Of a DNA stretch of 56,727 bases, positions 17,657 to 26,315 are shown piece after piece. How positions within the stretch are numbered: the first letter of the stretch is position 1; each line of letters begins with the position of its first letter. The notes beneath the pieces are model-generated. The model searched no databases, was not told where the DNA came from, and saw only the letters and a program-made list of their open reading frames with translations. The translations under genes were made by a program, and so were the position numbers. The DNA is taken from positions 1 to 56,727 of the forward strand of contig CABUHI010000012.1 of assembly GCA_902491345.1 (NCBI GenBank), given 5' to 3'. Source of the DNA: an uncultured Collinsella sp. (GTDB lineage Bacteria > Actinomycetota > Coriobacteriia > Coriobacteriales > Coriobacteriaceae).

Positions 17657-17675
17657 TTCTCTATTGATAGGAGAA
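17657..17675 (+). promoter_or_regulatory. Hairpin sequestering the satA Shine-Dalgarno sequence
   Basis: TTCT-CTA (17657-17663) pairs with TAG-g-AGAA (17668-17675) across a TTGA loop, giving 7 bp with one bulge. The strand that is locked up contains AGGAG (17669-17673), the ribosome site for ATG 17679. This is a plausible expression platform for the structured leader upstream. Confidence 0.5.
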
Positions 17676-17678
17676 GAC

Positions 17679-19292
17679 ATGGCCATCATCAACAAGGGTA
17701 TGTCCAGGCGTTCGTTCCTCGGCCTCACCGGCAGCGTCGCTGCTGTCGCAGGGCTTGGTCTCACCGGCTGCGGTGGCAGCTCTAGCGACGAGGGTTCCGC
17801 TTCCGGTTCCACCGATTCCGCCAACCGTGGCGGCGGCGTGATCACCGCTGGTTCCGCTTACGCTCCGTCCAGCTTCGATCCCGCCAGCACCGGCTCCGCT
17901 GTGGGCCTGGGTGCTAACTGGCACGTCGTCGAGGGCCTCTACGGCATCGATTACCACGACTACAGCACCTTCAACGAGCTCGCCACCGACGATCCCAAGT
18001 CTGTGGACGACACCACTTTCGAGGTCACCATCCGCAAGGGCGCCAAGTTCTCCGATGGCACCGAGGTCACCGCTGACGATGTCGTTGCCTCCTACACCGC
18101 TTGCGCCGCTTCCGCTACCTATGCTCCGTTCTTCCAGCCCTTCGAGTCCATCGAGGCCAAGGACGCCAGCACCGTGACGGTCAAGACCAAGGTCCCCAAC
18201 TTCTCCCTGCTCAAGGATCGTCTGGCCATCGTCCGCGTTACCCCGGCCACCCAGACCGAGGAGGATCGCGCCAAGCAGCCGATCGGCTCCGGCCCCTGGA
18301 TGTACGACTCTATCTCCGATACCGAGATCACCCTGGTTCCCAACCCCGAGTACAACGGTGAGTATGCTGCCGAGGATAAGAAGATCCAGTACAGCATCCT
18401 GACCGACCCCACCGCTCGCGTTACCGCTCAGCAGGAGGGCTCCACGCTCGTTATGGAGCTCGTTACCGCTGACGCCGTCGACCAGCTCGAGAGCGCCGGC
18501 TGCAAGATCGATAACGTTCAGGGTTTCGGCACCCGCTTCATCATGTTCAACGTCGCCAAGGAGCCTTGGAACAACGTCAAGGTCCGTCAGGCTGTCATGT
18601 ATGCGCTCGACACCGAGAAGATGGTCAGCAACACCTTCGCCGGCCTTGCCACCGCTGCCAGCTGCTACCTGCCCAAGAGCTTCACCAACTATCATGAGGC
18701 TTCCACGGTGTACAAGACCGACGCCAAGAAGGCTAAGAAGCTCATCGAGGAGTCTGGCATCACCCCGGGTGCCATCACCCTGCGCACCACCGACAACGAG
18801 CAGATTAAGGGCATGGCCGCCCAGGTCAAGAACGACCTCGACGCTCTCGGCTTCGATGTGACCATCCAGACCGATACCTCGCCGGCCACTTACGCTGCCA
18901 TCGACGGCGGCGAGGCCTACGATATCCTCCTTGCCCCTGGCGATCCTTCCTGCTTCGGCGCCGACCCCGACCTGCTGCTCAACTGGTGGTACGGCGACAA
19001 CGTCTGGATGCAGACCCGTTGCCCGTGGAAGGAGTCCGCTGAGTGGCAGAAGCTCCACGGCCTCATGGACGAGGCTCTTGCCGCCGAGGGCGACGAGCAG
19101 CAGAAGAAGTGGAACGAGTGCTTCGACATCATTGCCGACAACGCCGTTCTGTACCCCGTTGTCCACGTCAAGACCGTCTCCGCTTCCTGGGACGATCCGT
19201 CCACTGCACCCAACGGCGAGGCCCTCGATGGCTTCAAGGGCATCGGCACGACGAGCATGTCCTTCAGGGGCGTTGCGACCGTCAAGGCGTAA
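17679..19292 (+). CDS. satA: ABC transporter substrate-binding lipoprotein, family 5, probable sialic acid binding
   Basis: The 537-residue protein has a twin-arginine type signal (MSRRSFLGLTG), a hydrophobic stretch and a lipobox LTGCGG, so it is probably exported folded by Tat and lipid-anchored. A Ser/Gly-rich linker follows, then a family 5 (Dpp/Opp) binding fold with the typical VTIRKGAKFSDGTEVTADDV segment. The family usually binds peptides or nickel. Here the downstream nanA-nanK-nanE genes and the SatABCD-like gene order make sialic acid the likely ligand; that is inference. TTG 17664 is rejected as start in favour of ATG 17679, which has AGGAG 5 nt upstream. Codon usage is strongly biased, suggesting high expression. 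Confidence 0.8.
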   Translation: MAIINKGMSRRSFLGLTGSVAAVAGLGLTGCGGSSSDEGSASGSTDSANRGGGVITAGSAYAPSSFDPASTGSAVGLGANWHVVEGLYGIDYHDYSTFNELATDDPKSVDDTTFEVTIRKGAKFSDGTEVTADDVVASYTACAASATYAPFFQPFESIEAKDASTVTVKTKVPNFSLLKDRLAIVRVTPATQTEEDRAKQPIGSGPWMYDSISDTEITLVPNPEYNGEYAAEDKKIQYSILTDPTARVTAQQEGSTLVMELVTADAVDQLESAGCKIDNVQGFGTRFIMFNVAKEPWNNVKVRQAVMYALDTEKMVSNTFAGLATAASCYLPKSFTNYHEASTVYKTDAKKAKKLIEESGITPGAITLRTTDNEQIKGMAAQVKNDLDALGFDVTIQTDTSPATYAAIDGGEAYDILLAPGDPSCFGADPDLLLNWWYGDNVWMQTRCPWKESAEWQKLHGLMDEALAAEGDEQQKKWNECFDIIADNAVLYPVVHVKTVSASWDDPSTAPNGEALDGFKGIGTTSMSFRGVATVKA

Positions 19293-19354
19293 GACTCGCT
19301 TGAGTCTGTATGCAGGATGTCGGTCGTTGGGACCGTATCCTCATAGTTGAAACA

Positions 19355-19388
19355 AAGACCCGGGCGGCAACGATGTCGCTCGGGTCTT
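19355..19388 (+). terminator. Intercistronic hairpin between satA and satB
   Basis: An AAGACCCG/CGGGTCTT stem (19355-19362 with 19381-19388) has an internal GCG/CGC pairing and is followed by GTAATG, not a U-tract. It may stabilise the satA mRNA 3' end or partially attenuate transcription, giving more binding protein than membrane subunits. Confidence 0.55.
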
Positions 19389-19449
19389 GTAATGAGTATC
19401 CGTACTCATATACCAGTTGGTCCTACCGACAAAAGAAAGGGGAGAGAAC

Positions 19450-20406
19450 GTGAACAACTTGCTACGTTTGATTGGAAGGCGTCTTGTGGCGCTGCCGATC
19501 ATGGCATTGGGCGTCACCGTCCTGGTGTTCTTCCTTATGTCGTTCTCCAAGACCGACCCCGCCTACACGGCGTTGGGTGACGGTGCCTCGCCCGAGGCGG
19601 TTGCCGAGTACCATGAGAAGTATGGTCTGGACGACCCCTGGCCCGTGCGCTACGTGCGCTATATGGGCGATCTGATCCATGGCGACATGGGCACCTATGG
19701 TGCTGCTCGCAACTCCGTTGCCAAGCGCATCTCCACGGCCCTGCCCGTCACGATGCAGCTGACCTTTATCGGTCTTGCTATCGGTGCGGTCGTTTCGTTT
19801 TTGCTCGGCGTCATCGCGGCACTGTATCGCGACAAATGGCCGGACCAAGTGATCCGCGTCTTTTCCATCGCCGGCTTGGCAACCCCGTCGTTCTGGCTTG
19901 CCGTTCTGTTGATCCTGCTGTTCTCTTCCTACCTTAAGGTGCTCCCGGCATCGGGTGCTCTGCCTCACTTCACCACGAATCCGGTTGGCTATCTGGGACG
20001 TATGATCATGCCCGCTATCGCCTTGGCATTTCCGCTGACGGGCCAGATGACTCGTATCGTGCGTACCGCCATGGTCGAGGAGCTCGACAAGGATTATGTC
20101 CGTATGGCTCGCGGCGCCGGCGTTCCCGAGAAGGTCGTCGTCGGCATCAACGTTCTTCGCAATGCGCTGATCACCCCGGTCACCACCCTCGGTCTTAAGA
20201 TCGGTTACCTCATGGGCGGCGCCGTCGTCATCGAGGTTATCTTCAACCTCCCCGGCATGGGCACCGCGATTCTGCAGGGCGTTCAGGGCAACGAGGCGAA
20301 CCTGGTTCAGGGCGTCGTCATCGTCGTTGCTCTTGCCTTCATCATCATCAACATCGTGGTTGACATGCTCTACCTGCTCATCAACCCGCGCATCAGGACG
20401 GTGTAG
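19450..20406 (+). CDS. satB: ABC transporter permease, DppB/SatB type
   Basis: This 318-residue integral membrane protein has about six membrane segments and the DppB-type N-terminus (RLIGRRLVALPIMALGVTVLVF). The EAA-like coupling loop RMARGAGVPEKVVVGINVLRN contacts the ATPases. The GTG at 19450 is the start, with AAAGGGGAG 5 nt upstream; the TTG at 19417 lies before that site. It forms the membrane channel with the permease half of SatC. The TAG ends 3 nt before the satC ATG. Confidence 0.85.
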   Translation: MNNLLRLIGRRLVALPIMALGVTVLVFFLMSFSKTDPAYTALGDGASPEAVAEYHEKYGLDDPWPVRYVRYMGDLIHGDMGTYGAARNSVAKRISTALPVTMQLTFIGLAIGAVVSFLLGVIAALYRDKWPDQVIRVFSIAGLATPSFWLAVLLILLFSSYLKVLPASGALPHFTTNPVGYLGRMIMPAIALAFPLTGQMTRIVRTAMVEELDKDYVRMARGAGVPEKVVVGINVLRNALITPVTTLGLKIGYLMGGAVVIEVIFNLPGMGTAILQGVQGNEANLVQGVVIVVALAFIIINIVVDMLYLLINPRIRTV

Positions 20407-20409
20407 ATT

Positions 20410-22425
20410 ATGGTAAAGATTCGAGAGAAGCAAACCGAGCAGCTCGAGAAGGCTGCCTCCAAGGGGCTCAAGCTCGGTGGCTGGAAGAAGATGACGCTGT
20501 CTTCTAAGATTGCAGCCGTCGTGCTGGTGCTGGTCGCCCTGACTGCGATTCTGGCGCCCCTTCTTGCCCCCTATAGCCCGGTCGAGATCTTTACGGCTCG
20601 CCAGGCTCCCGGCAACGGATTTATCTTCGGTACCGACGATAAGGGTCGCGACATTCTGTCGCGTATGCTCTACGGTGGTCGTTACTCGCTGATTATCGGC
20701 TTTGGCGCCACTGCCATGGCTCTGGTCTGCGGCTCGGTCGTGGGCGCCCTTGCAGCGGTTTCGCGCAAGGCCGTCTCCGAGACGATCATGCGTATCTTGG
20801 ACATCATCATGTCCATCCCGGGCATCGCCCTCGCGGCCGTCTTCGTCTCCATCCTGGGCAACTCCGTGCCGTCGATCATCTTCGCCATCGGCTTTATGTA
20901 CACTCCGCAGATTGCCCGTATCGTGCGCGCCAATATCGTGTCCGAGTACGGCGAGGACTATGTCCGCGCGGTCATCGTTTCCGGCGCCAAGGCTCCGTGG
21001 ATTTTGATCAAGCATGTTCTGCGTAACTGCATCGCTCCGATCATGGTCTTCACCGTTACCCTGGTCGCCGACGCCATCATCTTCGAGGCCTCGCTGACCT
21101 TCATCGGCGCTGGTATCCAGGAGCCCACCGCTACCTGGGGCAACATCCTCGCCGACGCCCGCGGCGGCGTGCTCGCCGGTCGTTGGTGGCAGGCGCTGTT
21201 CCCGGGCCTGGCCATCATGATCACCTGCCTGGCGCTCAACATCCTCTCCGAGGGCATTACCGACGCCATGGCCGCTGCTCCCTCCGCCGCCCTGGATCCT
21301 ACCGATTCCTCCAAGCGTCGCGAGGCCGATCTGCTGGTCTCCGACCCCGTTCGCGCCTACAAGGAGCAGGCCCAGTCCCTCTCCGCTCGCCTTGGCGCCC
21401 TGCGCGATGTCGAGCTCAAGCGTGACGATCGCCACGTGCCCGACGAGTCCGTTGAGCCGATTCTCTCGGTCCGTGACTTCTGCATTCAGTTTGAGCATCA
21501 CGGTGATATCAACGTTGTCGACCATGTCAACTTTGACGTCCGTCCTGGTCAGACCATGGGCCTGGTGGGCGAGTCCGGTTGCGGTAAGTCCATCACCACG
21601 CTGGCCATCATGGGCCTGACCGATGAGGACGAGCACCTTTCCGGCGAGGTCCTCTGGGAGGGCCGTGACCTGCTCAAGATGAGCAAGAAGGAGTGGTTCG
21701 GCCTGCGCGGTACCGATATCGCTATGGTCTATCAGGACGCCCTGTCCTCGCTTAACCCCTCCATGCTCATCTCTGCCCAGATGAAGCAGCTCACCAAGCG
21801 CGGCGGAACCCGCAGCGCCGAGGAGCTCCTGGAGCTCGTCGGCCTCGATCCCAAGCGCACGCTCGAGAGCTATCCGCACGAGCTTTCCGGCGGCCAGCGT
21901 CAGCGTGTCCTGATCGCTATGGCCCTTACCCGCGACCCCAAGCTGGTCATCTGCGACGAGCCCACGACCGCTCTGGACGTTACCGTCCAGAAGCAGGTCA
22001 TCAAGCTGCTCAACGATCTTCAGGCCAAGCTCGGCTTTGCCATGATCTTCGTTTCGCATGACCTGGCTCTGGTCGCCGAGGTTGCCCATAACATCACGGT
22101 TATGTACGCTGGCCAGGTTATCGAGCAGGCGCCCACCAAGGAGCTGCTCACCAACCCGATCCACGAGTACACCCGCGGTCTTCTGGGTTCCGTTCTGTCC
22201 ATCGAGAGCGGTTCGGGCCGCCTGCACCAGGTGCCCGGCGCCGTTCCGAGCCCGCGCGATTTCCCCAAGGGCGATCGCTTCGCGCCCCGCTCGAGCCATC
22301 CGCGTATTGGCTTGGACACCCGTCCGGTCTTCAAGCGCGTGCCTGGCACCGAGCACTTCTATTCCGAGCTCCCCGACGAGGTGCTCAAGGCAAATGGTTT
22401 GACCCCTCACGCGGAGGTGATGTAG
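20410..22425 (+). CDS. satC: ABC transporter permease-ATPase fusion, SatC type
   Basis: This 671-residue protein joins a DppC-type permease (residues about 30-295; TDDKGRDILSRMLYGGRYS, coupling loop VSGAKAPWILIKHVLRN) to a DppD-type ATPase (about 350-600; Walker A GESGCGKS, signature LSGGQRQR, Walker B LVICDEPTTALD) through a linker of about 55 charged residues. The reading is uninterrupted, so this is a true fusion. The same domain order is described for SatC of the Haemophilus ducreyi sialic-acid transporter. The usual Cys-rich C-terminal tail of OppD/DppD is replaced by RFAPRSSHPRIG, with no Cys. The next gene starts right after its stop, preceded by GGAGGTG. Confidence 0.88.
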   Translation: MVKIREKQTEQLEKAASKGLKLGGWKKMTLSSKIAAVVLVLVALTAILAPLLAPYSPVEIFTARQAPGNGFIFGTDDKGRDILSRMLYGGRYSLIIGFGATAMALVCGSVVGALAAVSRKAVSETIMRILDIIMSIPGIALAAVFVSILGNSVPSIIFAIGFMYTPQIARIVRANIVSEYGEDYVRAVIVSGAKAPWILIKHVLRNCIAPIMVFTVTLVADAIIFEASLTFIGAGIQEPTATWGNILADARGGVLAGRWWQALFPGLAIMITCLALNILSEGITDAMAAAPSAALDPTDSSKRREADLLVSDPVRAYKEQAQSLSARLGALRDVELKRDDRHVPDESVEPILSVRDFCIQFEHHGDINVVDHVNFDVRPGQTMGLVGESGCGKSITTLAIMGLTDEDEHLSGEVLWEGRDLLKMSKKEWFGLRGTDIAMVYQDALSSLNPSMLISAQMKQLTKRGGTRSAEELLELVGLDPKRTLESYPHELSGGQRQRVLIAMALTRDPKLVICDEPTTALDVTVQKQVIKLLNDLQAKLGFAMIFVSHDLALVAEVAHNITVMYAGQVIEQAPTKELLTNPIHEYTRGLLGSVLSIESGSGRLHQVPGAVPSPRDFPKGDRFAPRSSHPRIGLDTRPVFKRVPGTEHFYSELPDEVLKANGLTPHAEVM

Positions 22426-23253
22426 ATGAGCGAGACCGCAGTCAACGGCGTCGAGCCGATCATCTTCCTTGATGACGTCCACGTCACCTTTAGGACCCGT
22501 ACCGGCTCGATTCTGCACCCCAACCTGGTTCACGCCGTCCAGGGTGTAACGATTAAGCTCATGCCCGGTCAGACGATCGGCATCGTCGGCGAGTCCGGTT
22601 GCGGTAAGTCCACCACCGCCAACGTCATGTGCGGCCTGCAGGCCCCCACGAGCGGCAAGGTCTACTTTAAGGGCAAGGACGTTACCAAACGTACCGCCGA
22701 GGACCGTCGCCACATGGGTCGCGTCATCTCGGTCGTGTTCCAGAACCCGGCCACGGCGCTCAACCCCCGCATGGTCGTTCGCGAGCAACTGCTCGACCCC
22801 ATGCGCGTCCACAACCTGGGTACTGAGGCCGAGCAGGAGAAGCGCGTCAAGGAGCTCTTGGAGCTCACCGGTCTGCCCAGCTCCGCCGCCGAGGTTCTTC
22901 CCGGCCAGCTTTCGGGCGGCCAGCGCCAGCGCGTCGCAATTGCCCGTGCCCTGTCGCTGAACCCCGATGCCATCATCGCCGACGAGCCCACCTCGGCTCT
23001 GGACGTTTCGGTCCGCGCGCAGATTCTGAACCTGCTGACCGACCTTAAAAAGGAGCTCGGCCTGGCCATGGTGTTCATTAGCCATGACATCCAGACGGTC
23101 CGCTATATCTCTGACGACATCATCGTTATGAATGGCGGCAAGATCGTCGAGCAGGGCGAGGCCAAGCAGGTCTTCCAGCATCCTCAGGACCCCTACACCA
23201 AGATGCTGCTCGGCGCTGCGCCGTCGCTGCTTCATCCCAAGCTCGGCGAGTAG
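22426..23253 (+). CDS. satD: ABC transporter ATP-binding protein, DppF/SatD type
   Basis: The 275-residue second ATPase of the importer has Walker A GESGCGKST, Q-loop VVFQNPATALNPRM, signature LSGGQRQRV, Walker B AIIADEPTSALD and the H-loop FISHD. It stops at LLGAAPSLLHPKLGE, about 50-60 residues short of OppF-type proteins, so it lacks the Cys-rich tail that the Opp ATPases at 39470-41589 keep. ATG 22426 follows the satC TAG without a gap. It energises import together with the ATPase half of SatC. Confidence 0.88.
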   Translation: MSETAVNGVEPIIFLDDVHVTFRTRTGSILHPNLVHAVQGVTIKLMPGQTIGIVGESGCGKSTTANVMCGLQAPTSGKVYFKGKDVTKRTAEDRRHMGRVISVVFQNPATALNPRMVVREQLLDPMRVHNLGTEAEQEKRVKELLELTGLPSSAAEVLPGQLSGGQRQRVAIARALSLNPDAIIADEPTSALDVSVRAQILNLLTDLKKELGLAMVFISHDIQTVRYISDDIIVMNGGKIVEQGEAKQVFQHPQDPYTKMLLGAAPSLLHPKLGE

Positions 23254-23333
23254 CCTCGCTTTCCCTCCCGTGCGCCCGGTTCACTTACCGGGCGCACCTC
23301 CGTTGCGATTTCGAAAGGTTGGGTTCACGAGCC

Positions 23334-24311
23334 ATGCCAAGTGCTCAGGAGCTACAACAGCAATTTGGTGAATATCGAGGCGCTATGCCCCGTCCATCGG
23401 ATTTCGATCTCTTTTGGAAGGACCGCATGGCCGAGGCCGACGCCGTCGAGCTCGACTATGCGATTGAGGCGGCTTCGGTTGCGGATTCCGCGACCTGTCG
23501 GTTTTTCGACCTCTGGTATACCGGCATGTGTGGTGCACGCCTGCATGCCAAGTATCTCAAGCCGGTTTCGGACGAGCCCGTGCCGCTGGTGCTACAGTTC
23601 CACGGCTATCCGGGTGCAAGCCGCAGCTGGTTTGAGCAGGCGTCGTTTGCGGGCATGGGCATGGCACTCATCGCTCTCGATTGTCCTGGCCAGGGTGGCC
23701 CCTCCGAGGATATTGGTGGATTTGAAGGCACGACGGTTGCTGGGCATATCGTCGCCGGTATCGACGGCGACCCGGCCAACCTCTACTATGTCCGCTTGCA
23801 CCAAGATATTCGCATCCTGTGCCGCATCGTTCGCGAGCTCGTGGGCATCGATCTTTCCCGCGTATTTGTGAACGGCGCGTCGCAGGGCGGCGGTCTGGGC
23901 ATTGCTACCTGTGCGCTTAACAGCGAGCTTATCAATCGCGCCGCCATCCTCTATCCCTTCCTGTCAGATTTCCGCCTGGTCTGGGATTTGGATGCCGACG
24001 ACATTGCCTACGAGGGCCTGCGCTATTGGTCTCGCTGGTTTGACGAGGACTCGACTCGTATTGACGAAGCCTATGCCAAGCTGGCGTACTTCGATTCCAA
24101 GAACTTTGCCCCTATGGTCAAATGCCCCGTGCTGTTTGGCACCGGCACAGCCGATATCGTCTGTCCGCCAGCGACGCAGTTTGCGGTCTATAACAACCTG
24201 ACCTGCGAAAAGCGTCATGAGTTCTTTGAAGGCTTTGGCCACGAGGAGATTCAGGATTTTGACGATCTGATCATTCCGTTTTTCTGCAAGGGAGGGGAGG
24301 CTCATGTCTAA
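23334..24311 (+). CDS. CE7-family acetylesterase (acetyl xylan esterase-like), possible sialate O-acetylesterase
   Basis: The 325-residue alpha/beta hydrolase resembles CE7 enzymes. It has FHGYPG (oxyanion region, 89-94), a PGQGG motif in place of the usual RGQG, nucleophile GASQGG with Ser183, Asp274 in GTGTADIVCPP, and His303 in GFGHEEI. No signal peptide is seen, so it acts in the cytosol on imported substrate. CE7 enzymes remove acetyl groups from sugars. Position between the importer and nanA suggests removal of O-acetyl groups from sialic acids, but this is inferred from context. Its last 8 nt overlap the next gene. The ribosome site is poor (GGTTGGG about 10 nt upstream). Confidence 0.8.
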   Translation: MPSAQELQQQFGEYRGAMPRPSDFDLFWKDRMAEADAVELDYAIEAASVADSATCRFFDLWYTGMCGARLHAKYLKPVSDEPVPLVLQFHGYPGASRSWFEQASFAGMGMALIALDCPGQGGPSEDIGGFEGTTVAGHIVAGIDGDPANLYYVRLHQDIRILCRIVRELVGIDLSRVFVNGASQGGGLGIATCALNSELINRAAILYPFLSDFRLVWDLDADDIAYEGLRYWSRWFDEDSTRIDEAYAKLAYFDSKNFAPMVKCPVLFGTGTADIVCPPATQFAVYNNLTCEKRHEFFEGFGHEEIQDFDDLIIPFFCKGGEAHV

Positions 24312-25155
24312 GTGCGAGAGCAATGTTGACGAGCTGATTGTCCCCGGACTCGTGGGAATTCCTGGAACGGTTTCGTCAAGGCTCGCAGAATATCGGGACT
24401 GGCGCGGTGATGTCCAAGCAGATGTTTCTGATTTAGAGACATGCGCTTCGAATCTTGAGATTCAAGGCCTGGCCATAACGGCGATTGACTTTGTTAACCC
24501 CTGCGCCCGTTACTCGGAGGTCTCCTTTGAGCTCGGTGACGATGCGATTCACGCTCGTTTGATCGAGCCTGTCGGTCGTGCCCGAGTATCTGAGCGCGTG
24601 CCGCTGTGCCTGATGTTCCACGACATCGATCGGCCTGTGCGCGGCTGGCATCACATGACGAGATTTGCCGCCATGGGGTATGCCGTCCTCGCGCTGGATG
24701 ACGATGTTGCTGGTGCGGACGACCTGCGGCGGGGGATTTCTTCGCCCGCTTTTGTCGAGCGCGTCCGTTGGGGTTGCGCGCTGGCGAAGGTGGCGCGCAA
24801 TCTTGATGGCATGGACCCCGACCGCATCTTTGCATGGGGCGAGGGTCTTGGCGGCGGAGTCGCGCTGGCGGTTTCTGCTCTGGACGAGCGGGGCCTCGCC
24901 TGCACGGCGGTTGCCAATCCGCTTCCTGGCGGTCTCGAGGCGCTGTCGTCTCGGGTGCGCGGATCGGTGCTCATGGGCACATCGCTTATGGATACCGTGA
25001 GCGATCCCAAGGATCAGTTTGCCGTATTCAACGGTCTTGAGTGTGACCGGAGGCATATCATCTATGCAAAATACGCTCACGAGCGCATCAATGCGTTCGA
25101 AAACGAAGTCGTCGACTTTTTTAACCAAACGTTTTACTCGTGTTCTTTGGCCTAG
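24304..25155 (+). CDS. Diverged CE7 esterase paralogue lacking the nucleophilic serine
   Basis: The 283-residue protein aligns with the preceding esterase in its second half: MFHDIDRPVRGWHHM against FHGYPGASRSWF, FAWGEGLGGG against FVNGASQGGG, and QFAVFNGLECDRRH against QFAVYNNLTCEKRH. The nucleophile position holds Gly181 (GEGLGG), the oxyanion loop is changed from HGY to HDI, yet the Asp (230) and His (259, YAHER) equivalents remain. It is intact, has a strong GGAGGGGAGG ribosome site, and overlaps the esterase gene by 8 nt, so it is unlikely to be simple decay. It may be a partner or regulatory subunit of the active esterase. Function unknown. Confidence 0.7.
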   Translation: MSKCESNVDELIVPGLVGIPGTVSSRLAEYRDWRGDVQADVSDLETCASNLEIQGLAITAIDFVNPCARYSEVSFELGDDAIHARLIEPVGRARVSERVPLCLMFHDIDRPVRGWHHMTRFAAMGYAVLALDDDVAGADDLRRGISSPAFVERVRWGCALAKVARNLDGMDPDRIFAWGEGLGGGVALAVSALDERGLACTAVANPLPGGLEALSSRVRGSVLMGTSLMDTVSDPKDQFAVFNGLECDRRHIIYAKYAHERINAFENEVVDFFNQTFYSCSLA

Positions 25156-25223
25156 ACGGCCTGGACACTGCCAACAAGAGTGGGTGGCATAGGGCTGCCC
25201 GCCAGACAACTAAGGAGATTCTT

Positions 25224-26144
25224 GTGGCAACTCAGAAATTCACCGGCGTTATCCCTCCCGTCGTTGTTCCCGATACCGAAGATCACCAGCTCGACGTTGC
25301 CTCCTTTGAGCGCAGCATCAACCGCATGATCGATGCCGGCGTCGATGGCCTGTTCTTCTTGGGATCCTCGGGCGAGGTCGTCTTCTCCACCGACGAGCGT
25401 CGCCGTCAGATCATCGCCGAGGCCGTTCGTATCGTCGACCACCGCGTTCCCGTTCTGGTCGGCATCATCGACACCGAGACCGAGCGCATGATCGAGCACG
25501 GTAAGGTCGCTCAGGAGCTGGGCGCCGATGCTCTCGTCGCCACCTGCCCGTTCTATGCCCTGCAGGGCATGACCGAGGTCGAGGAGCACTTCCGCATCCT
25601 GCATGAGGAACTCGACCTGCCCATCTTCGCCTACGACATCCCCGTGTGTGTCCACACCAAGCTCCCCTGGAAGCTCCTTGCCAAGCTCGGTGCCGAGGGC
25701 GTTCTGGCCGGCGTCAAGGATTCCTCGGGTGATGACATCTCGTTCCGCTACCTCGTTCAGGAGAACGAGAAGAACGGCCATCCGATGAGCATCCTCACCG
25801 GTCACGAGGTTGTTGTCGACGGCGCTTACCTCGGTGGTGCCGACGGTTCCGTCCCGGGTCTCGCCAACGTTGAGCCTGAGGGCTACGTGCGTCAGTGGAA
25901 GGCCGCTCAGGCTGGTGACTGGGCTACCGTCAAGGCCGAGCAGGATCGCCTCAATGAGATTTCGCACATCTGGGATGTCACCTCGGGCGTCCAGGGCTAT
26001 GCCGGTGGCGTCGGCGCCTTCAAGACCGCTATGAACCTCATGGGCATCTTCGACAGCCCGACCATGCCGCGCCCGGTGAAGGCTATGACCGGCGAGAACG
26101 TCGAGGCGATTAAGAAGGTCCTCCAGGACAACGGTCTCCTGTAA
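25224..26144 (+). CDS. nanA: N-acetylneuraminate lyase (DapA/NanA family)
   Basis: The 306-residue class I aldolase cleaves N-acetylneuraminate into N-acetylmannosamine and pyruvate. It has the GSSGE carboxylate-binding motif (47-51), Tyr137 in FAYDIP and the Schiff-base Lys165 in GVKDSSGDD. These fall at the spacing known for this enzyme fold. The start is GTG 25224, with TAAGGAG 6 nt upstream; the frame to 25140 is longer but lacks a ribosome site and overlaps the previous gene. DapA-family aldolases vary in substrate; adjacent nanK and nanE make the lyase assignment strong. A 95-nt near-palindrome begins 4 nt after the stop. Confidence 0.88.
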   Translation: MATQKFTGVIPPVVVPDTEDHQLDVASFERSINRMIDAGVDGLFFLGSSGEVVFSTDERRRQIIAEAVRIVDHRVPVLVGIIDTETERMIEHGKVAQELGADALVATCPFYALQGMTEVEEHFRILHEELDLPIFAYDIPVCVHTKLPWKLLAKLGAEGVLAGVKDSSGDDISFRYLVQENEKNGHPMSILTGHEVVVDGAYLGGADGSVPGLANVEPEGYVRQWKAAQAGDWATVKAEQDRLNEISHIWDVTSGVQGYAGGVGAFKTAMNLMGIFDSPTMPRPVKAMTGENVEAIKKVLQDNGLL

Positions 26145-26147
26145 AGC

Positions 26148-26242
26148 TTCCCCAGGCACCCGATCTTGGGGCTCAAGTGGTCGGGCTTGACCCATTAGGT
26201 CAACGCCCGACCACTTTCACCCCAACCTCGGGCACCTGGGAA
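26148..26242 (+). repeat. Long intergenic inverted repeat A (nanA-nanK)
   Basis: The whole segment folds on itself: TTGACC 26187-26192 with 26198-26203 around a CATTA loop, then, after one bulged C, a 12-bp uninterrupted block (26175-26186 with 26205-26216), a GGGG/CCCC block, and ACCC-type outer blocks to 26148/26242, with a few internal mismatches. No U-tract follows, so it is not a standard terminator. It lies 4 nt after the nanA stop and about 70 nt before the nanK start. Confidence 0.85.
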
Positions 26243-26315
26243 ACCTTTACTAAGTTGCGGCGATAACACCGCCTTCATTTCCTGTAGTTGTTTTTTATCT
26301 CCTAAGGAGAGCGAC

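Noticed and set aside
19462..23235. A 1257-codon open frame on the minus strand opposite the sat operon
   Set aside because: It is an antisense shadow produced by the strong codon bias of satB, satC and satD; it has low-complexity G/D/L/H-rich composition and no domain.
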